DNA of 64,000 nt from Bacillota bacterium (GTDB lineage: Bacteria; Bacillota; Bacilli; Paenibacillales; Paenibacillaceae): contig JAEWJS010000127.1 in the NCBI GenBank assembly GCA_023386495.1, positions 1-64,000 on the forward strand, read 5' to 3'. Of this stretch, positions 52,765 to 60,759 are shown piece after piece. The position numbers and the translations under genes were made by a program. The notes under the pieces are model-generated. The model saw only the letters and a list, made by a program, of their open reading frames with translations. It made no database searches and was not told the origin of the DNA. Numbering within the stretch: position 1 is the first letter of the stretch; the number at the start of each line of letters is the position of its first letter.

Positions 52765-53202
52765 TTAAGAGAGTACGGAATAGATCGGTATAAAGACCAC
52801 ATATGCTGCTGCCGCCAGCAGCCCGATTGTCATGGACCAGACGCCTAATCCTCTCGCGCCCTGCCGATATGCGGCATAACCCAGCACGGCTGCGGTTAGT
52901 CCGAGCAGCAAGGGCCATACGAATAAGGAGGCAATGGCCATGATCAAGGAGAACATGCCCAGCGTCCGTCCAGCACTTGCCTGCGAAGCCAACGCTCTCT
53001 TCTGCGCGCTGCGCAGTTCGTGACGCTCAGGCTCCTCGCCGACCGGGTTGACCCGATACGGAACGGCAATTTCTGCTGCTGCCTCTGTATCGTGCTGTTT
53101 CATGCCCGTCTCCGTGAGCCATGCTTCTCGCGGGACCGGATGGTGGCTTACGTTTCCTGTGTAGGCTTGCCCGTCATCATGCAACGTCTCGTTGTCGTTC
53201 AA
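52765..53202 (-). CDS. Membrane protein, DUF4190-like
   Basis: A 145-aa protein with a long hydrophilic N-terminus (about 75 residues) and three hydrophobic segments in the C-terminal half (MFSLIMAIASLFVWPLLLGL, LTAAVLGYAAYRQGARGLG, MTIGLLAAAAYVVFIPIYSV), resembling DUF4190-type proteins. It starts at TTG 53202 after GAGGAC. It is 6 nt from the DUF1540 gene stop, likely cotranscribed. Function unknown. Confidence 0.68.
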   Translation of the reverse strand: MNDNETLHDDGQAYTGNVSHHPVPREAWLTETGMKQHDTEAAAEIAVPYRVNPVGEEPERHELRSAQKRALASQASAGRTLGMFSLIMAIASLFVWPLLLGLTAAVLGYAAYRQGARGLGVWSMTIGLLAAAAYVVFIPIYSVLS

Positions 53203-53208
53203 GCGTCC

Positions 53209-53418
53209 TCACTCCTTCGGCTTGAAGGTATGACAGCAGGTAACGGATGAATCGGATGCCTTGTCCTTATGATCGGTTCCCAGCCCGCCAGCGAATTCGG
53301 AACTGTAATCGGCAGATGCATGCTTGTCCACGTCGACCATGATCTGGCTCGCCTTGCATTGATTGCCTTGCGCCCAGAACGAGCAATTGGATACGCTGCA
53401 CTTTACGCCTTCCGGCAT
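53209..53418 (-). CDS. DUF1540 cysteine-rich small protein
   Basis: A 69-aa protein with the DUF1540 pattern CSVSNCSFWAQGNQCKASQI (Cys 7, 12, 21) and a late CC pair, suggesting a small metal-binding fold. DUF1540 proteins are common in spore formers and have no known function. CTGGAGGTG lies before the ATG. Confidence 0.85.
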   Translation of the reverse strand: MPEGVKCSVSNCSFWAQGNQCKASQIMVDVDKHASADYSSEFAGGLGTDHKDKASDSSVTCCHTFKPKE

Positions 53419-53472
53419 GAAAAATCACCTCCAGTAACAAGTTGCCCGCTACCGTGGTGACCTATGCTTGGT

Positions 53473-53973
53473 TTATTTTTGTCCCTGCAGCCTGCGCTGG
53501 GTCATATAGTCGCTCTCGTAGTACGTCAGCTCTTCGCGAAGATCCTCGTAAATCTTGGATACGCCGAGCACGATGTCTCTTGCTGCCCGCACCGGCTTAT
53601 GGCGGAAGCGAATCGCGTCTTGTCCGGTATATGCGTACCGGCCGTCTTCCGAATACCCTTCATTCTTCGGGTAAAAATAAGCGTTCACGCTCTGATGATA
53701 CGTCTCGTACAGGGCGCGTTCCGCAAATTCGGTATCGAAGTTCGGTCTGCGCAGCGCGACGCCGAGCTTCTCGTATGCCACCTCGGAGAAGACGAGCAGA
53801 TGTCTAAGGTCGGAGAGCAGGCCCGAGTAGAAAGAAGCGGTCGATTCCGGATCCCCTTCTTGAACCAATTCAGGCAATGCATGATCGTTCAAGAATGATT
53901 CGAGCTGCCCGATCGCCAGCTTAAGCTTGCCATGTGCAGATTCCGTGATGAGCTTCACGTTAGCAGGTGTCAT
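53473..53973 (-). CDS. DUF3907 (YpuI-like) protein
   Basis: A 166-aa soluble, helix-rich protein (KLAIGQLESFLNDHALPELV, DTEFAERALYETYHQSVNAYF, DGRYAYTGQDAIRFRHKP). This resembles YpuI/DUF3907 of Bacillus, whose role is unknown. AAGGAGG precedes the ATG. Family assignment is from memory and should be treated as moderate. Confidence 0.65.
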   Translation of the reverse strand: MTPANVKLITESAHGKLKLAIGQLESFLNDHALPELVQEGDPESTASFYSGLLSDLRHLLVFSEVAYEKLGVALRRPNFDTEFAERALYETYHQSVNAYFYPKNEGYSEDGRYAYTGQDAIRFRHKPVRAARDIVLGVSKIYEDLREELTYYESDYMTQRRLQGQK

Positions 53974-54137
53974 TATGAGTAATCCTCCTTCATGATTCAG
54001 GACGTATCAAGGTGAATTCATATCATCAACATGGTAACACAATTTCTATTGAAACGGTACTGCAGAATGACAATCCAAGGGGCCGTATATTTCGCCCTGC
54101 CGCACCTCATCCTAAGCAACGGGAGGTTGATTGCAAT

Positions 54138-56015
54138 ATGTCGTCCAAACGCCGGTGGACCGGCTATCTCATCACGCTGACAGCCGCGCTGCTGCTTATC
54201 CCGATGACGCCATGGCTTGCTCCCGACAGAGAGGACGGCCGTGCGAAGCAGCCGGTGCCCGCCAGGCCGCAGGCCGCTTCAGCCGAGCGGGAACAGAAGC
54301 TCAAGCAGGCATCCGTCACCCACGATATGGAGGATACGGCTGCCCTATGCAAGACGGAGTGCGCGCTGGAATTCCGGAAGCTCTCGAATGAAGAGGGCAG
54401 CAGCAAGCGCACCCTGAAGCACATGCAGCACATGCATCCGCATATGACCTATATACAAGTGCATAAGGATCAGGGCGCAATCGAATCGTCAGGCAGCTTG
54501 CCCGGCGGACTTCAGTCCGTGTACAAGCAGCACATCGCGCGGGCGAAGCGAAGCTTCCAGACCGGCAGCAAGCAATATGCTTCCGATTCTTTCAAGCATG
54601 ACGGCCACCGTTATATCGTGCTTGCCGTTGCCGCCGACGCCGGGACAAGCATGACGACCGGATTGATTCGCCAGGATATCGTCGACCAAGTGGCGAAGCA
54701 TCAGCGGCGCAATCTGCGGCTTGTGCCTTATCCTGCCGAAGGCAGATATCGAACTGAGAGCGTGGAGCCGAACACGACGCGCGATATTACGGTCAAGTCG
54801 GGCGAAGACAACGGCAATGCGAGCCATTACCACGAGCATGAAGTCGTTGTCCGCTTCCGCGACGTGCCTACCGAGGATGAGATGAAGAAGATCATGGCAG
54901 GCATACGCGGAACATCTGTCCACAAGCTCGGTTATGCGCATGTATTCACATCAAGTGCCATGCAAGCGGAGGAGATGATGCGCTACTTCGCGGAGCAATG
55001 GAATCCGGTATACGTCGAACCGCATTACCTGTATCTGACGAATGAGGAAGACGACATCGCTTCCAATGCGAGCGGGCAGATCGTGCCGAACGATGCGCTG
55101 TATTCCGAATACCAATGGAACTTGCCGTCTATCCGAACGGAACAGGGCTGGAACATGACCAAGGGCAGCGAGGAAGTTATCGTGGCGGTGCTCGACACCG
55201 GCGTACAGCTCGATCATCCGGATCTTGCCGGGCGAATGACCGAGGGCTTCAACGTCGTCGGGGACGGTCCTCCCGATGACGACGTCGGGCATGGCACGCA
55301 TGTCGCCGGCGTCATATCGGCTGGCGTCAATAATCGGGAAGGCGTGGCAGGCATGTCTTGGTATAACAAGGTGATGCCGGTCAAAGTGCTGGACGGCAGC
55401 GGCACGGGAACGACCTATTCCGTTGCCGAAGGCTTGATCTGGGCAGTCGACCACGGCGCCAAGGTCATCAATATGAGCTTAGGCAACTACGCTTCTGCCG
55501 AATTCCTGCATGATGCGATTCGTTACGCCTACGATCATGACGTCGTGCTGATCGCGGCCAGCGGCAATGACGATACGGACAGGCCCGGATTCCCAGCGGC
55601 GTATCCCGAAGTATTTGCGGTGGCAGCCACAAGCGAAGACGGACAAAAGGCTTCGTTCTCGAACTACGGCGATTATATCGACGTCGCAGCGCCGGGCAAC
55701 AACATCCCGAGCACCTATCCAGGCAATCAGTATGCGGCTCTGTCCGGCACTTCGATGGCGAGCCCGCATGTCGCGGCGCTTGCCGGCCTCATACGCACCA
55801 TGAATCCGGCCTTATCGAATGAGGAGGTCATGGCGCTCATGCGCGAGACGGCAACCGATATCGGGGATAAAGGCAAGGACATCTATTACGGCTACGGCCA
55901 GATCGACGTGGCTCGAGCGCTGCAGGCAGCAGAGCAGTCGGCCAATTCCCTTGGCGGCTTTGCCGAGCAGGTGAAGAGACGGATCAACGCGATCAAGCTG
56001 CAATTTGGATTATAA
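54138..56015 (+). CDS. Secreted subtilisin-family serine protease (S8)
   Basis: A 625-aa predicted secreted protease. It has an N-terminal hydrophobic signal or anchor (LITLTAALLLIPMTPWLA), an unusually long region before the catalytic domain (about 30-310), then the S8 domain with Asp 353 (VLDTGVQLDHPDLAG), His 385 (GHGTHVAG), Asn 477 and Ser 539 (SGTSMASPHVAA). The pre-region has an isolated Cys pair (71, 75) and a His/Met-rich run near 95-103; an inhibitor-like part (VVVRFRDVPTEDEMKKIMAG) precedes the protease. ATG 54138 follows GGGAGG; the frame is open from 54012. Confidence 0.93.
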   Translation: MSSKRRWTGYLITLTAALLLIPMTPWLAPDREDGRAKQPVPARPQAASAEREQKLKQASVTHDMEDTAALCKTECALEFRKLSNEEGSSKRTLKHMQHMHPHMTYIQVHKDQGAIESSGSLPGGLQSVYKQHIARAKRSFQTGSKQYASDSFKHDGHRYIVLAVAADAGTSMTTGLIRQDIVDQVAKHQRRNLRLVPYPAEGRYRTESVEPNTTRDITVKSGEDNGNASHYHEHEVVVRFRDVPTEDEMKKIMAGIRGTSVHKLGYAHVFTSSAMQAEEMMRYFAEQWNPVYVEPHYLYLTNEEDDIASNASGQIVPNDALYSEYQWNLPSIRTEQGWNMTKGSEEVIVAVLDTGVQLDHPDLAGRMTEGFNVVGDGPPDDDVGHGTHVAGVISAGVNNREGVAGMSWYNKVMPVKVLDGSGTGTTYSVAEGLIWAVDHGAKVINMSLGNYASAEFLHDAIRYAYDHDVVLIAASGNDDTDRPGFPAAYPEVFAVAATSEDGQKASFSNYGDYIDVAAPGNNIPSTYPGNQYAALSGTSMASPHVAALAGLIRTMNPALSNEEVMALMRETATDIGDKGKDIYYGYGQIDVARALQAAEQSANSLGGFAEQVKRRINAIKLQFGL

Positions 56016-56032
56016 GTTGGTTGAGTTGCAGG

Positions 56033-56079
56033 AAAAAAGCGCCCGATCCCAAGCAGTGGACTGCTTGAATCGGGCGCTT
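56033..56079. terminator. Terminator of rnpB, shared with the protease gene
   Basis: AGCGCCCGAT..AGCAG-tggA-CTGCT..ATCGGGCGCT is followed on the minus strand by TTTTTT, directly after the rnpB 3' end. On the plus strand it lies 20 nt past the protease stop and may act there too. Confidence 0.85.
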
Positions 56080-56100
56080 CTGTTCGTTATGGATAGCGTT

Positions 56101-56509
56101 GCGGAAAGCTTGCCGTAAGCCGGGTTCTGTACTTCCGGTGGTCATAACGGGAACGACCCTCCCACCATCGAAGCGACAATCATCTATCTAGGCCTGCCAT
56201 TGCTGACAAGCTCAAGCGACACACCCGAACGCGCCTCGGGCTAAGGCTGCGGTTATGAGCCGCCGCGTTCTCTCGGTCTTGCTCCGGATGGGGTTTACCA
56301 GCCGCGTTGTCACCAACGCCGCTCGTGGTCTCTTACACCACGGTTCCACCCTTACCTGTGCCGGCTAAGCCGGCCATCGGCGGTCCGTTTCTGTGGCACT
56401 ATCCTTCGGCTCGCGCCGACTGGACGTTATCCAGCATCCTGCCCTGTGGAGCCCGGACTTTCCTCCCGCAGCATCAAGGCTGCCGGCGATTGTCTGTCAA
56501 GCTTTCCGC
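56101..56509 (-). ncRNA. rnpB: RNase P RNA (rnpB), class-A-like
   Basis: The ribozyme subunit of RNase P, which trims tRNA 5' ends. The 5' and 3' ends pair perfectly (GCGGAAAGCTTG with CAAGCTTTCCGC), giving P1 and a length of 409 nt. Conserved blocks are GAGGAAAGTCCGGGCTCC near the 5' end, CAGGTAAGGGTGGAA, GGTAAACCCCATCCGGAGCA, GGCCTAGATAGATGATTG and ACAGAACCCGGCTTAC near the 3' end. The GGACCGCCGATGGCC and CATCCGGAGCAAGACC blocks fit class A rather than the class B usual in Bacillus. It has its own promoter and terminator. Confidence 0.97.
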
Positions 56510-56518
56510 TCTTGGAAC

Positions 56519-56547
56519 AGTATACTCGGAATCCAACCAAACCTCAA
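56519..56547 (-). promoter_or_regulatory. Sigma-A promoter of rnpB
   Basis: The minus strand has TTGAGG (56542-56547), a 17-bp spacer and TATACT (56519-56524). The predicted start falls a few bases past the -10, at or next to the 5' GCGG of the RNase P RNA. Confidence 0.85.
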
Positions 56548-56561
56548 CCACATTCCGCTGG

Positions 56562-56726
56562 AAGCGGGGCCAATTGTGATCGCGAGGCAGTTGCTTCGTA
56601 GCCTATTCGACGTCGAATCTTGAACGCTGCCCGAAAATTCCGGTGCTCATGTAGCTTTGACTACACTCCGCTCCGGATTTTCTTCCATCGTCCAACCTTC
56701 TCGGCGCTGACAATTGACCATTTGGA
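56562..56726 (+). repeat. Structured dispersed element, copy F
   Basis: Copy F, plus orientation, lies between rnpB and the Nif3-like gene, its tail about 25 nt past the Nif3 stop. Outer arms GG-CAATTGT/ACAATTG-CC pair at 9 of 10 positions. The inner stem is GAAAAT/ATTTTC and the apical hairpin TGTAG-ctttga-CTACA. The 5' hairpin CGAGG/CTTCG uses one G-T pair where copies C and E have A-T or G-C. Core 56572-56714. Confidence 0.87.
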
Positions 56727-56739
56727 ACTCTCGAACCTC

Positions 56740-57855
56740 CTACACGAACCGGAACGGTTCGGTGTCGATCGTCGATGCGATGACGTCGGTGACGTACTTG
56801 CCGGCGGCGAGGTTCGCCGACAGCCATTCGGCTACCCGCGTCTTCATCAGCTTCTCGATGTTGTGGCCCGGGTCGACGATCGCGATGCCCGCCGCAAGCG
56901 CGTCATGCGCGGTATGATAGTCGATATCTCCCGTGACGAGCACGTCCGCGCCGGCGAACATCGCATGACGAACGTATTTGGCACCGGAGCCGCCGAGCAC
57001 GGCGACCTTGCGCACCATCCGTCCCGGATCGCCGACAAGCCTTGCCGTCGGCACGTCGAACGCCTGCTTCACTTGCTCGGCGAACGCCGCCAGCGGAAGA
57101 GGCGCAGGCAGCTTGCCTACGCGACCGAGTCCGAAGGAGCGGCCCTTCAAGTCCATCGGATAGAGATCATAAGCCACCTCTTCGTAAGGGTGCGCCTTCA
57201 GCATCGCCTGTACGACCTTGCGCTGCACTTGCTCCGGCACGACGGTCTCTACGCGAATCTCTCTCGTCCGCTCCAGCTTCCCCGGCTTGCCGATATACGG
57301 GCTGGTCCCCTCGCCGGGCAAGAAGGTGCCTTCCCCTTCAATATTGAAGCTGCACTTGCTGTAGTGGCCGATCTGGCCTGCGCCTGCCTGCCAGATTGCC
57401 TCAAGCACCTGTGTCTGATGGTCCTCGGGTACGAATACGACGAGCTTGCTCAGCTTGTCGGTATGTACCTCTTCCAGGCAGTCCCTACCCTCGAGCCCCA
57501 GCATGTCCGCCATCCAATCATTAATGCCGCCGTCCGCGACGTCTAGATTGGTATGCGCGATATAGACCGCAATATCGTTCTTGATCAGCTTCTCGAACAT
57601 CCGCCCTGCAGGCGTCGCCGTATCGATCTTGGCCAGCGGACGATAGATAACGGCATGATGCGCGATAATGAGATCCGCCCCTGCTTCAATCGCCTCGTCG
57701 ACGACGGCGTCGGTTACGTCCAGCGCCACCAGTACCTTGCGAATTTCCTTCTGGAGCGTTCCGACCTGCAGCCCGATCTTGTCGCCTTCAACGGCGTAAT
57801 GCTTGGGAGCAAGGCGCTCCATCAATTGAGCGACGGTCTGACCGTGTGCAAACAT
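56740..57855 (-). CDS. Nif3-like dinuclear metal-centre protein (YqfO)
   Basis: This protein (371 aa) belongs to the DUF34/NIF3 family, with metal ligands in IIAHHAVIYRPL, YIAHTNLDVADGG and near the end DIDYHTAHDALAAGIAIVDPGH. A PII/CutA-like insert at about 130-235 is typical of the long Bacillus YqfO form. GTP cyclohydrolase-like activity has been suggested for relatives but is not settled. The start overlaps trmK by 34 nt. Confidence 0.92.
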   Translation of the reverse strand: MFAHGQTVAQLMERLAPKHYAVEGDKIGLQVGTLQKEIRKVLVALDVTDAVVDEAIEAGADLIIAHHAVIYRPLAKIDTATPAGRMFEKLIKNDIAVYIAHTNLDVADGGINDWMADMLGLEGRDCLEEVHTDKLSKLVVFVPEDHQTQVLEAIWQAGAGQIGHYSKCSFNIEGEGTFLPGEGTSPYIGKPGKLERTREIRVETVVPEQVQRKVVQAMLKAHPYEEVAYDLYPMDLKGRSFGLGRVGKLPAPLPLAAFAEQVKQAFDVPTARLVGDPGRMVRKVAVLGGSGAKYVRHAMFAGADVLVTGDIDYHTAHDALAAGIAIVDPGHNIEKLMKTRVAEWLSANLAAGKYVTDVIASTIDTEPFRFV

Positions 57856-58604
57856 GCGAGCACCTCCCCGATTCGATCGATATCCGATCGTATAATCCTG
57901 CTCTTCTCCTGCGCCTCAGCTGACTGTGACCTGTCGATCTGTCTGCATACCGTGCGCAGCTTCTCTTGCTCGTCCGACCATTTGCGATAGAAGGCTTCCG
58001 GCGGCTGCCGCAGCAGCCATGGCCCCATCCGAAGCAGCCAGTTGCGCTTCGTCTCCTCCGCATGCTCTACCTGAAGGAACTGCGGATCGTAGAGGATCTC
58101 CTGCAGCTGCTCCGCATCCGGAATGCGCAGCGCCAGCAGCACCTCATAGAATTTGCCGTCCTCTTCGAGCAAACGCTCGGCTGCCAAATACCAGCCGTGC
58201 TTGATCAACCAGCCGCGTACGATATCTTCGCCTACGTTCGGCTGCAGCACCAGCGTGCGTACCCCTTCCAGCTTCCCTGCGGCAGCGCCCTTGTCGAGTA
58301 TATCCGCCATCAATGTGCCGCCCATGCCGGCAATCGTCACGCAGTCCGCCTCGCCCGGCTCCAGCACGGCTAACCCGTCGCCAAGCCGCGCAGCGATCGA
58401 CCCAGCGAGACCGCTTGCGGCGATCTGAGCGGAGGCCGCCTTGAGCGGCCCTGCATTCACCTCGCCCGCGATTGCAGACGGCGATTTGCCGGATTGAACC
58501 AGATAGACCGGCAGCAGCGCATGATCGGAACCGATATCGGCCGTGCGCGCGCCCGGCGGCACGAGGTCCGCGATCGTCTGCAGCCGTTGTGATAGTTTTA
58601 ACAT
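57822..58604 (-). CDS. trmK: tRNA (adenine22-N1)-methyltransferase TrmK
   Basis: TrmK (260 aa) methylates A22 of tRNA. It has a Rossmann SAM domain with RTADIGSDHALLPVYL, AIAGEVNAGPLKAA and ITIAGMGGTLM-type (VTIAGMGG) motifs, and a C-terminal coiled-coil part. ATG 58604 (MLKLSQRLQTIAD) matches relatives; ATG 58622 is in frame but longer than usual. Tight spacing places it in the rpoD-to-Nif3 unit. TTAACATGTTAA at the start is palindromic. Confidence 0.93.
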   Translation of the reverse strand: MLKLSQRLQTIADLVPPGARTADIGSDHALLPVYLVQSGKSPSAIAGEVNAGPLKAASAQIAASGLAGSIAARLGDGLAVLEPGEADCVTIAGMGGTLMADILDKGAAAGKLEGVRTLVLQPNVGEDIVRGWLIKHGWYLAAERLLEEDGKFYEVLLALRIPDAEQLQEILYDPQFLQVEHAEETKRNWLLRMGPWLLRQPPEAFYRKWSDEQEKLRTVCRQIDRSQSAEAQEKSRIIRSDIDRIGEVLACLHTVRPSLN

Positions 58605-58605
58605 G

Positions 58606-59439
58606 TTAAGCAACCCACGCAATCCATTGTTTTCGCAGCGCGAAGATCATAGCGCCGCCTAATGCAATTTTAACAATTAATTGTACCTGAATCCAAGTCT
58701 GCTCATCCAAGATGAACGCCGTATGCAGCTCAGGCATGAACCAGAGCAGCGCACCGGTTACGAACAGCACGCCTGAAGCCGGCTTGGACCAGCGGTGCAC
58801 GAACCAGCTGAACCAGCCGAACACGAACGCCCCCGGCACCCAGTACAGCTGGACCTCATACCATTTCGGCTCTGTGCCGTTCTTCGCGAGAAGCAGCGTG
58901 TAGACGAGGATCGCGGCTGCCCACCCGCAGAAGTGCAGCACCGGAATGCGTACGCCGATGCCGAACAGAATCCAGAACAAGCTGCAGAACGTTAAGTACG
59001 CCGCAGACCAGCCCCACTCAGTAAAGCCATGCAGATAGAGCATGTACAAGCCGATTCCGAGCATGAACACCATGCCGGCTCCGATCGAAGCGAGACCCGC
59101 AGCCTCCCGGTCATTCATGCGGCAGCGCTGGCCCCAATAGAGCAGGCCGATGATGACCGACAGCGCAACGCCGGTTTGCAATACAGGGTGAAACACGCTA
59201 AAATATAAAGCGACAATACAAATCAAGGAAAAGGCGCCAAATACAAGTAGCCACTGCTTGCCGCTCGATTGTCCGATGGCATGAACGGCCTTGCCGGTCA
59301 AGCTCGCAGGAGCAGGTCGCTCCCCTTGTTCATCCAGATAGAGATTCAATAAGAAGTCGCAATACTGCTCCGGCAGCAGCCTGCCGCGCCGCCAATAATC
59401 GATCTCTCTTACGATCGTCTTGCGCCGTTCATCATTCAT
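58606..59439 (-). CDS. Polytopic membrane protein, function unknown
   Basis: A 277-aa membrane protein with a soluble N-terminal ~70 residues (MNDERRKTIVREIDYWRRG) and about eight hydrophobic segments (for example LLVFGAFSLICIVALYFSVF). DUF2157-like architecture is possible. It lies between rpoD and trmK with 2-nt spacing to trmK and is probably cotranscribed with it. Not recognised further. Confidence 0.75.
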   Translation of the reverse strand: MNDERRKTIVREIDYWRRGRLLPEQYCDFLLNLYLDEQGERPAPASLTGKAVHAIGQSSGKQWLLVFGAFSLICIVALYFSVFHPVLQTGVALSVIIGLLYWGQRCRMNDREAAGLASIGAGMVFMLGIGLYMLYLHGFTEWGWSAAYLTFCSLFWILFGIGVRIPVLHFCGWAAAILVYTLLLAKNGTEPKWYEVQLYWVPGAFVFGWFSWFVHRWSKPASGVLFVTGALLWFMPELHTAFILDEQTWIQVQLIVKIALGGAMIFALRKQWIAWVA

Positions 59440-59556
59440 TCATTCCCGTATCCTTTCAGCCCATAATCTTACAAATATAAGATTATATATCGGTGCATGC
59501 ACTCGAAGTTGTGAGTCTACCGCGAATTGGCGCTATGCTTTCCGCGTTCCGGCTAC

Positions 59557-59588
59557 AAAAAAGACCTTGCTGCTGACGCAGAAAGGTC
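59557..59588 (-). terminator. Terminator after rpoD
   Basis: GACCTT-tctgcgtcagcagc-AAGGTC followed by six T on the minus strand, about 13 nt past the rpoD stop. Confidence 0.78.
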
Positions 59589-59601
59589 GATCAAGCTGCT
59601 T

Positions 59602-60729
59602 TTACTCCAGAAAATCCTTCAACCGTTTGCTGCGGCTAGGGTGGCGAAGCTTCCGAAGCGCCTTCGCTTCGATCTGGCGAATACGCTCGCGCGTTACGCC
59701 GAACACCTTGCCGACTTCCTCCAACGTCCGCGTCCGGCCGTCATCCAAGCCGAATCGTAGACGCAGCACGTTCTCTTCCCGCTCGGTCAGCGTATCGAGC
59801 ACGTCCTCCAGTTGTTCCTTCAGCAGTTCGTAAGCTGCGGCATCCGCAGGCGCCAACGCCTCTTGATCCTCGATGAAGTCGCCCAGATGGGAATCGTCCT
59901 CTTCGCCGATCGGCGTCTCAAGCGATACCGGCTCTTGCGCAATCTTCATGATCTCCCGCACCTTCTCGGTACTCAGATCCATCTCGGCCGCGATTTCTTC
60001 CGGCGTCGGTTCACGCCCCAGCTCCTGCAGCAGCTGACGCGATACGCGTATCAGCTTATTGATCGTCTCTACCATATGAACCGGAATCCGAATCGTACGC
60101 GCCTGATCGGCAATCGCCCGCGTGATCGCTTGGCGAATCCACCATGTGGCATACGTACTGAATTTGAAGCCCTTGTCATGGTCGAACTTCTCTACAGCCT
60201 TGATCAAGCCCATGTTGCCTTCTTGAATCAAGTCCAGGAACAGCATGCCTCGTCCGACATAACGCTTCGCGATGCTGACTACGAGCCGGAGATTCGCCTC
60301 AGCCAGACGGCGCTTGGCTTCCTCATCGCCGTTCTCGATTCGCTTCGCGAGCTCGACTTCATCGTCCGCGGACAACAAGGGCACGCGGCCGATCTCCTTC
60401 AAGTACATCCGCACCGGGTCGTTAATCTTAATGCCGGGCGGCAGAGCCAGATCATCGTCAAAGTTGAAGTCGTCGTGTTCGCGCTCTTCGTCCGCCGCGC
60501 CGGGCATCCGATGATCGTCGTCATTCTCGTTGACGACCTCGATTCCCATGTCGTCCAGCTGCTCGAAGAACTCGTCGATCTGTTCAGGGTCTTGGTCGAA
60601 TGGAGAGAGCTTCTCCATAATTTCCTTATACGTCAAGGAAGAACGTTTCTTGCCTTGCTCCATTAGCTGGTCCTTCACGAGCTCCAGCTTCTGCTCCGAA
60701 TCCAATTCAGTATGTTGATCGTTCGCCAT
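59602..60729 (-). CDS. rpoD: Primary sigma factor SigA (RpoD)
   Basis: The housekeeping sigma factor (375 aa) recognises TTGACA/TATAAT promoters. It has an N-terminal acidic region 1.1 ([20 protein letters not shown]), region 1.2 ([17 protein letters not shown]), region 2 ([37 protein letters not shown]), region 3 ([12 protein letters not shown]) and region 4.2 ([19 protein letters not shown]). It directly follows dnaG, as in Bacillus. Confidence 0.98.
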   Translation of the reverse strand: MANDQHTELDSEQKLELVKDQLMEQGKKRSSLTYKEIMEKLSPFDQDPEQIDEFFEQLDDMGIEVVNENDDDHRMPGAADEEREHDDFNFDDDLALPPGIKINDPVRMYLKEIGRVPLLSADDEVELAKRIENGDEEAKRRLAEANLRLVVSIAKRYVGRGMLFLDLIQEGNMGLIKAVEKFDHDKGFKFSTYATWWIRQAITRAIADQARTIRIPVHMVETINKLIRVSRQLLQELGREPTPEEIAAEMDLSTEKVREIMKIAQEPVSLETPIGEEDDSHLGDFIEDQEALAPADAAAYELLKEQLEDVLDTLTEREENVLRLRFGLDDGRTRTLEEVGKVFGVTRERIRQIEAKALRKLRHPSRSKRLKDFLE

Positions 60730-60759
60730 ACTCCGACTCCCTCCTCCCTAGACATGCCG

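Noticed and set aside
3180..56726. Classical insertion sequence or MITE explanation for the six-copy element
   Set aside because: No transposase, no identical terminal repeats and no clear target duplications; the arms differ between copies yet pair within each. Not fully excluded if it targets palindromes.
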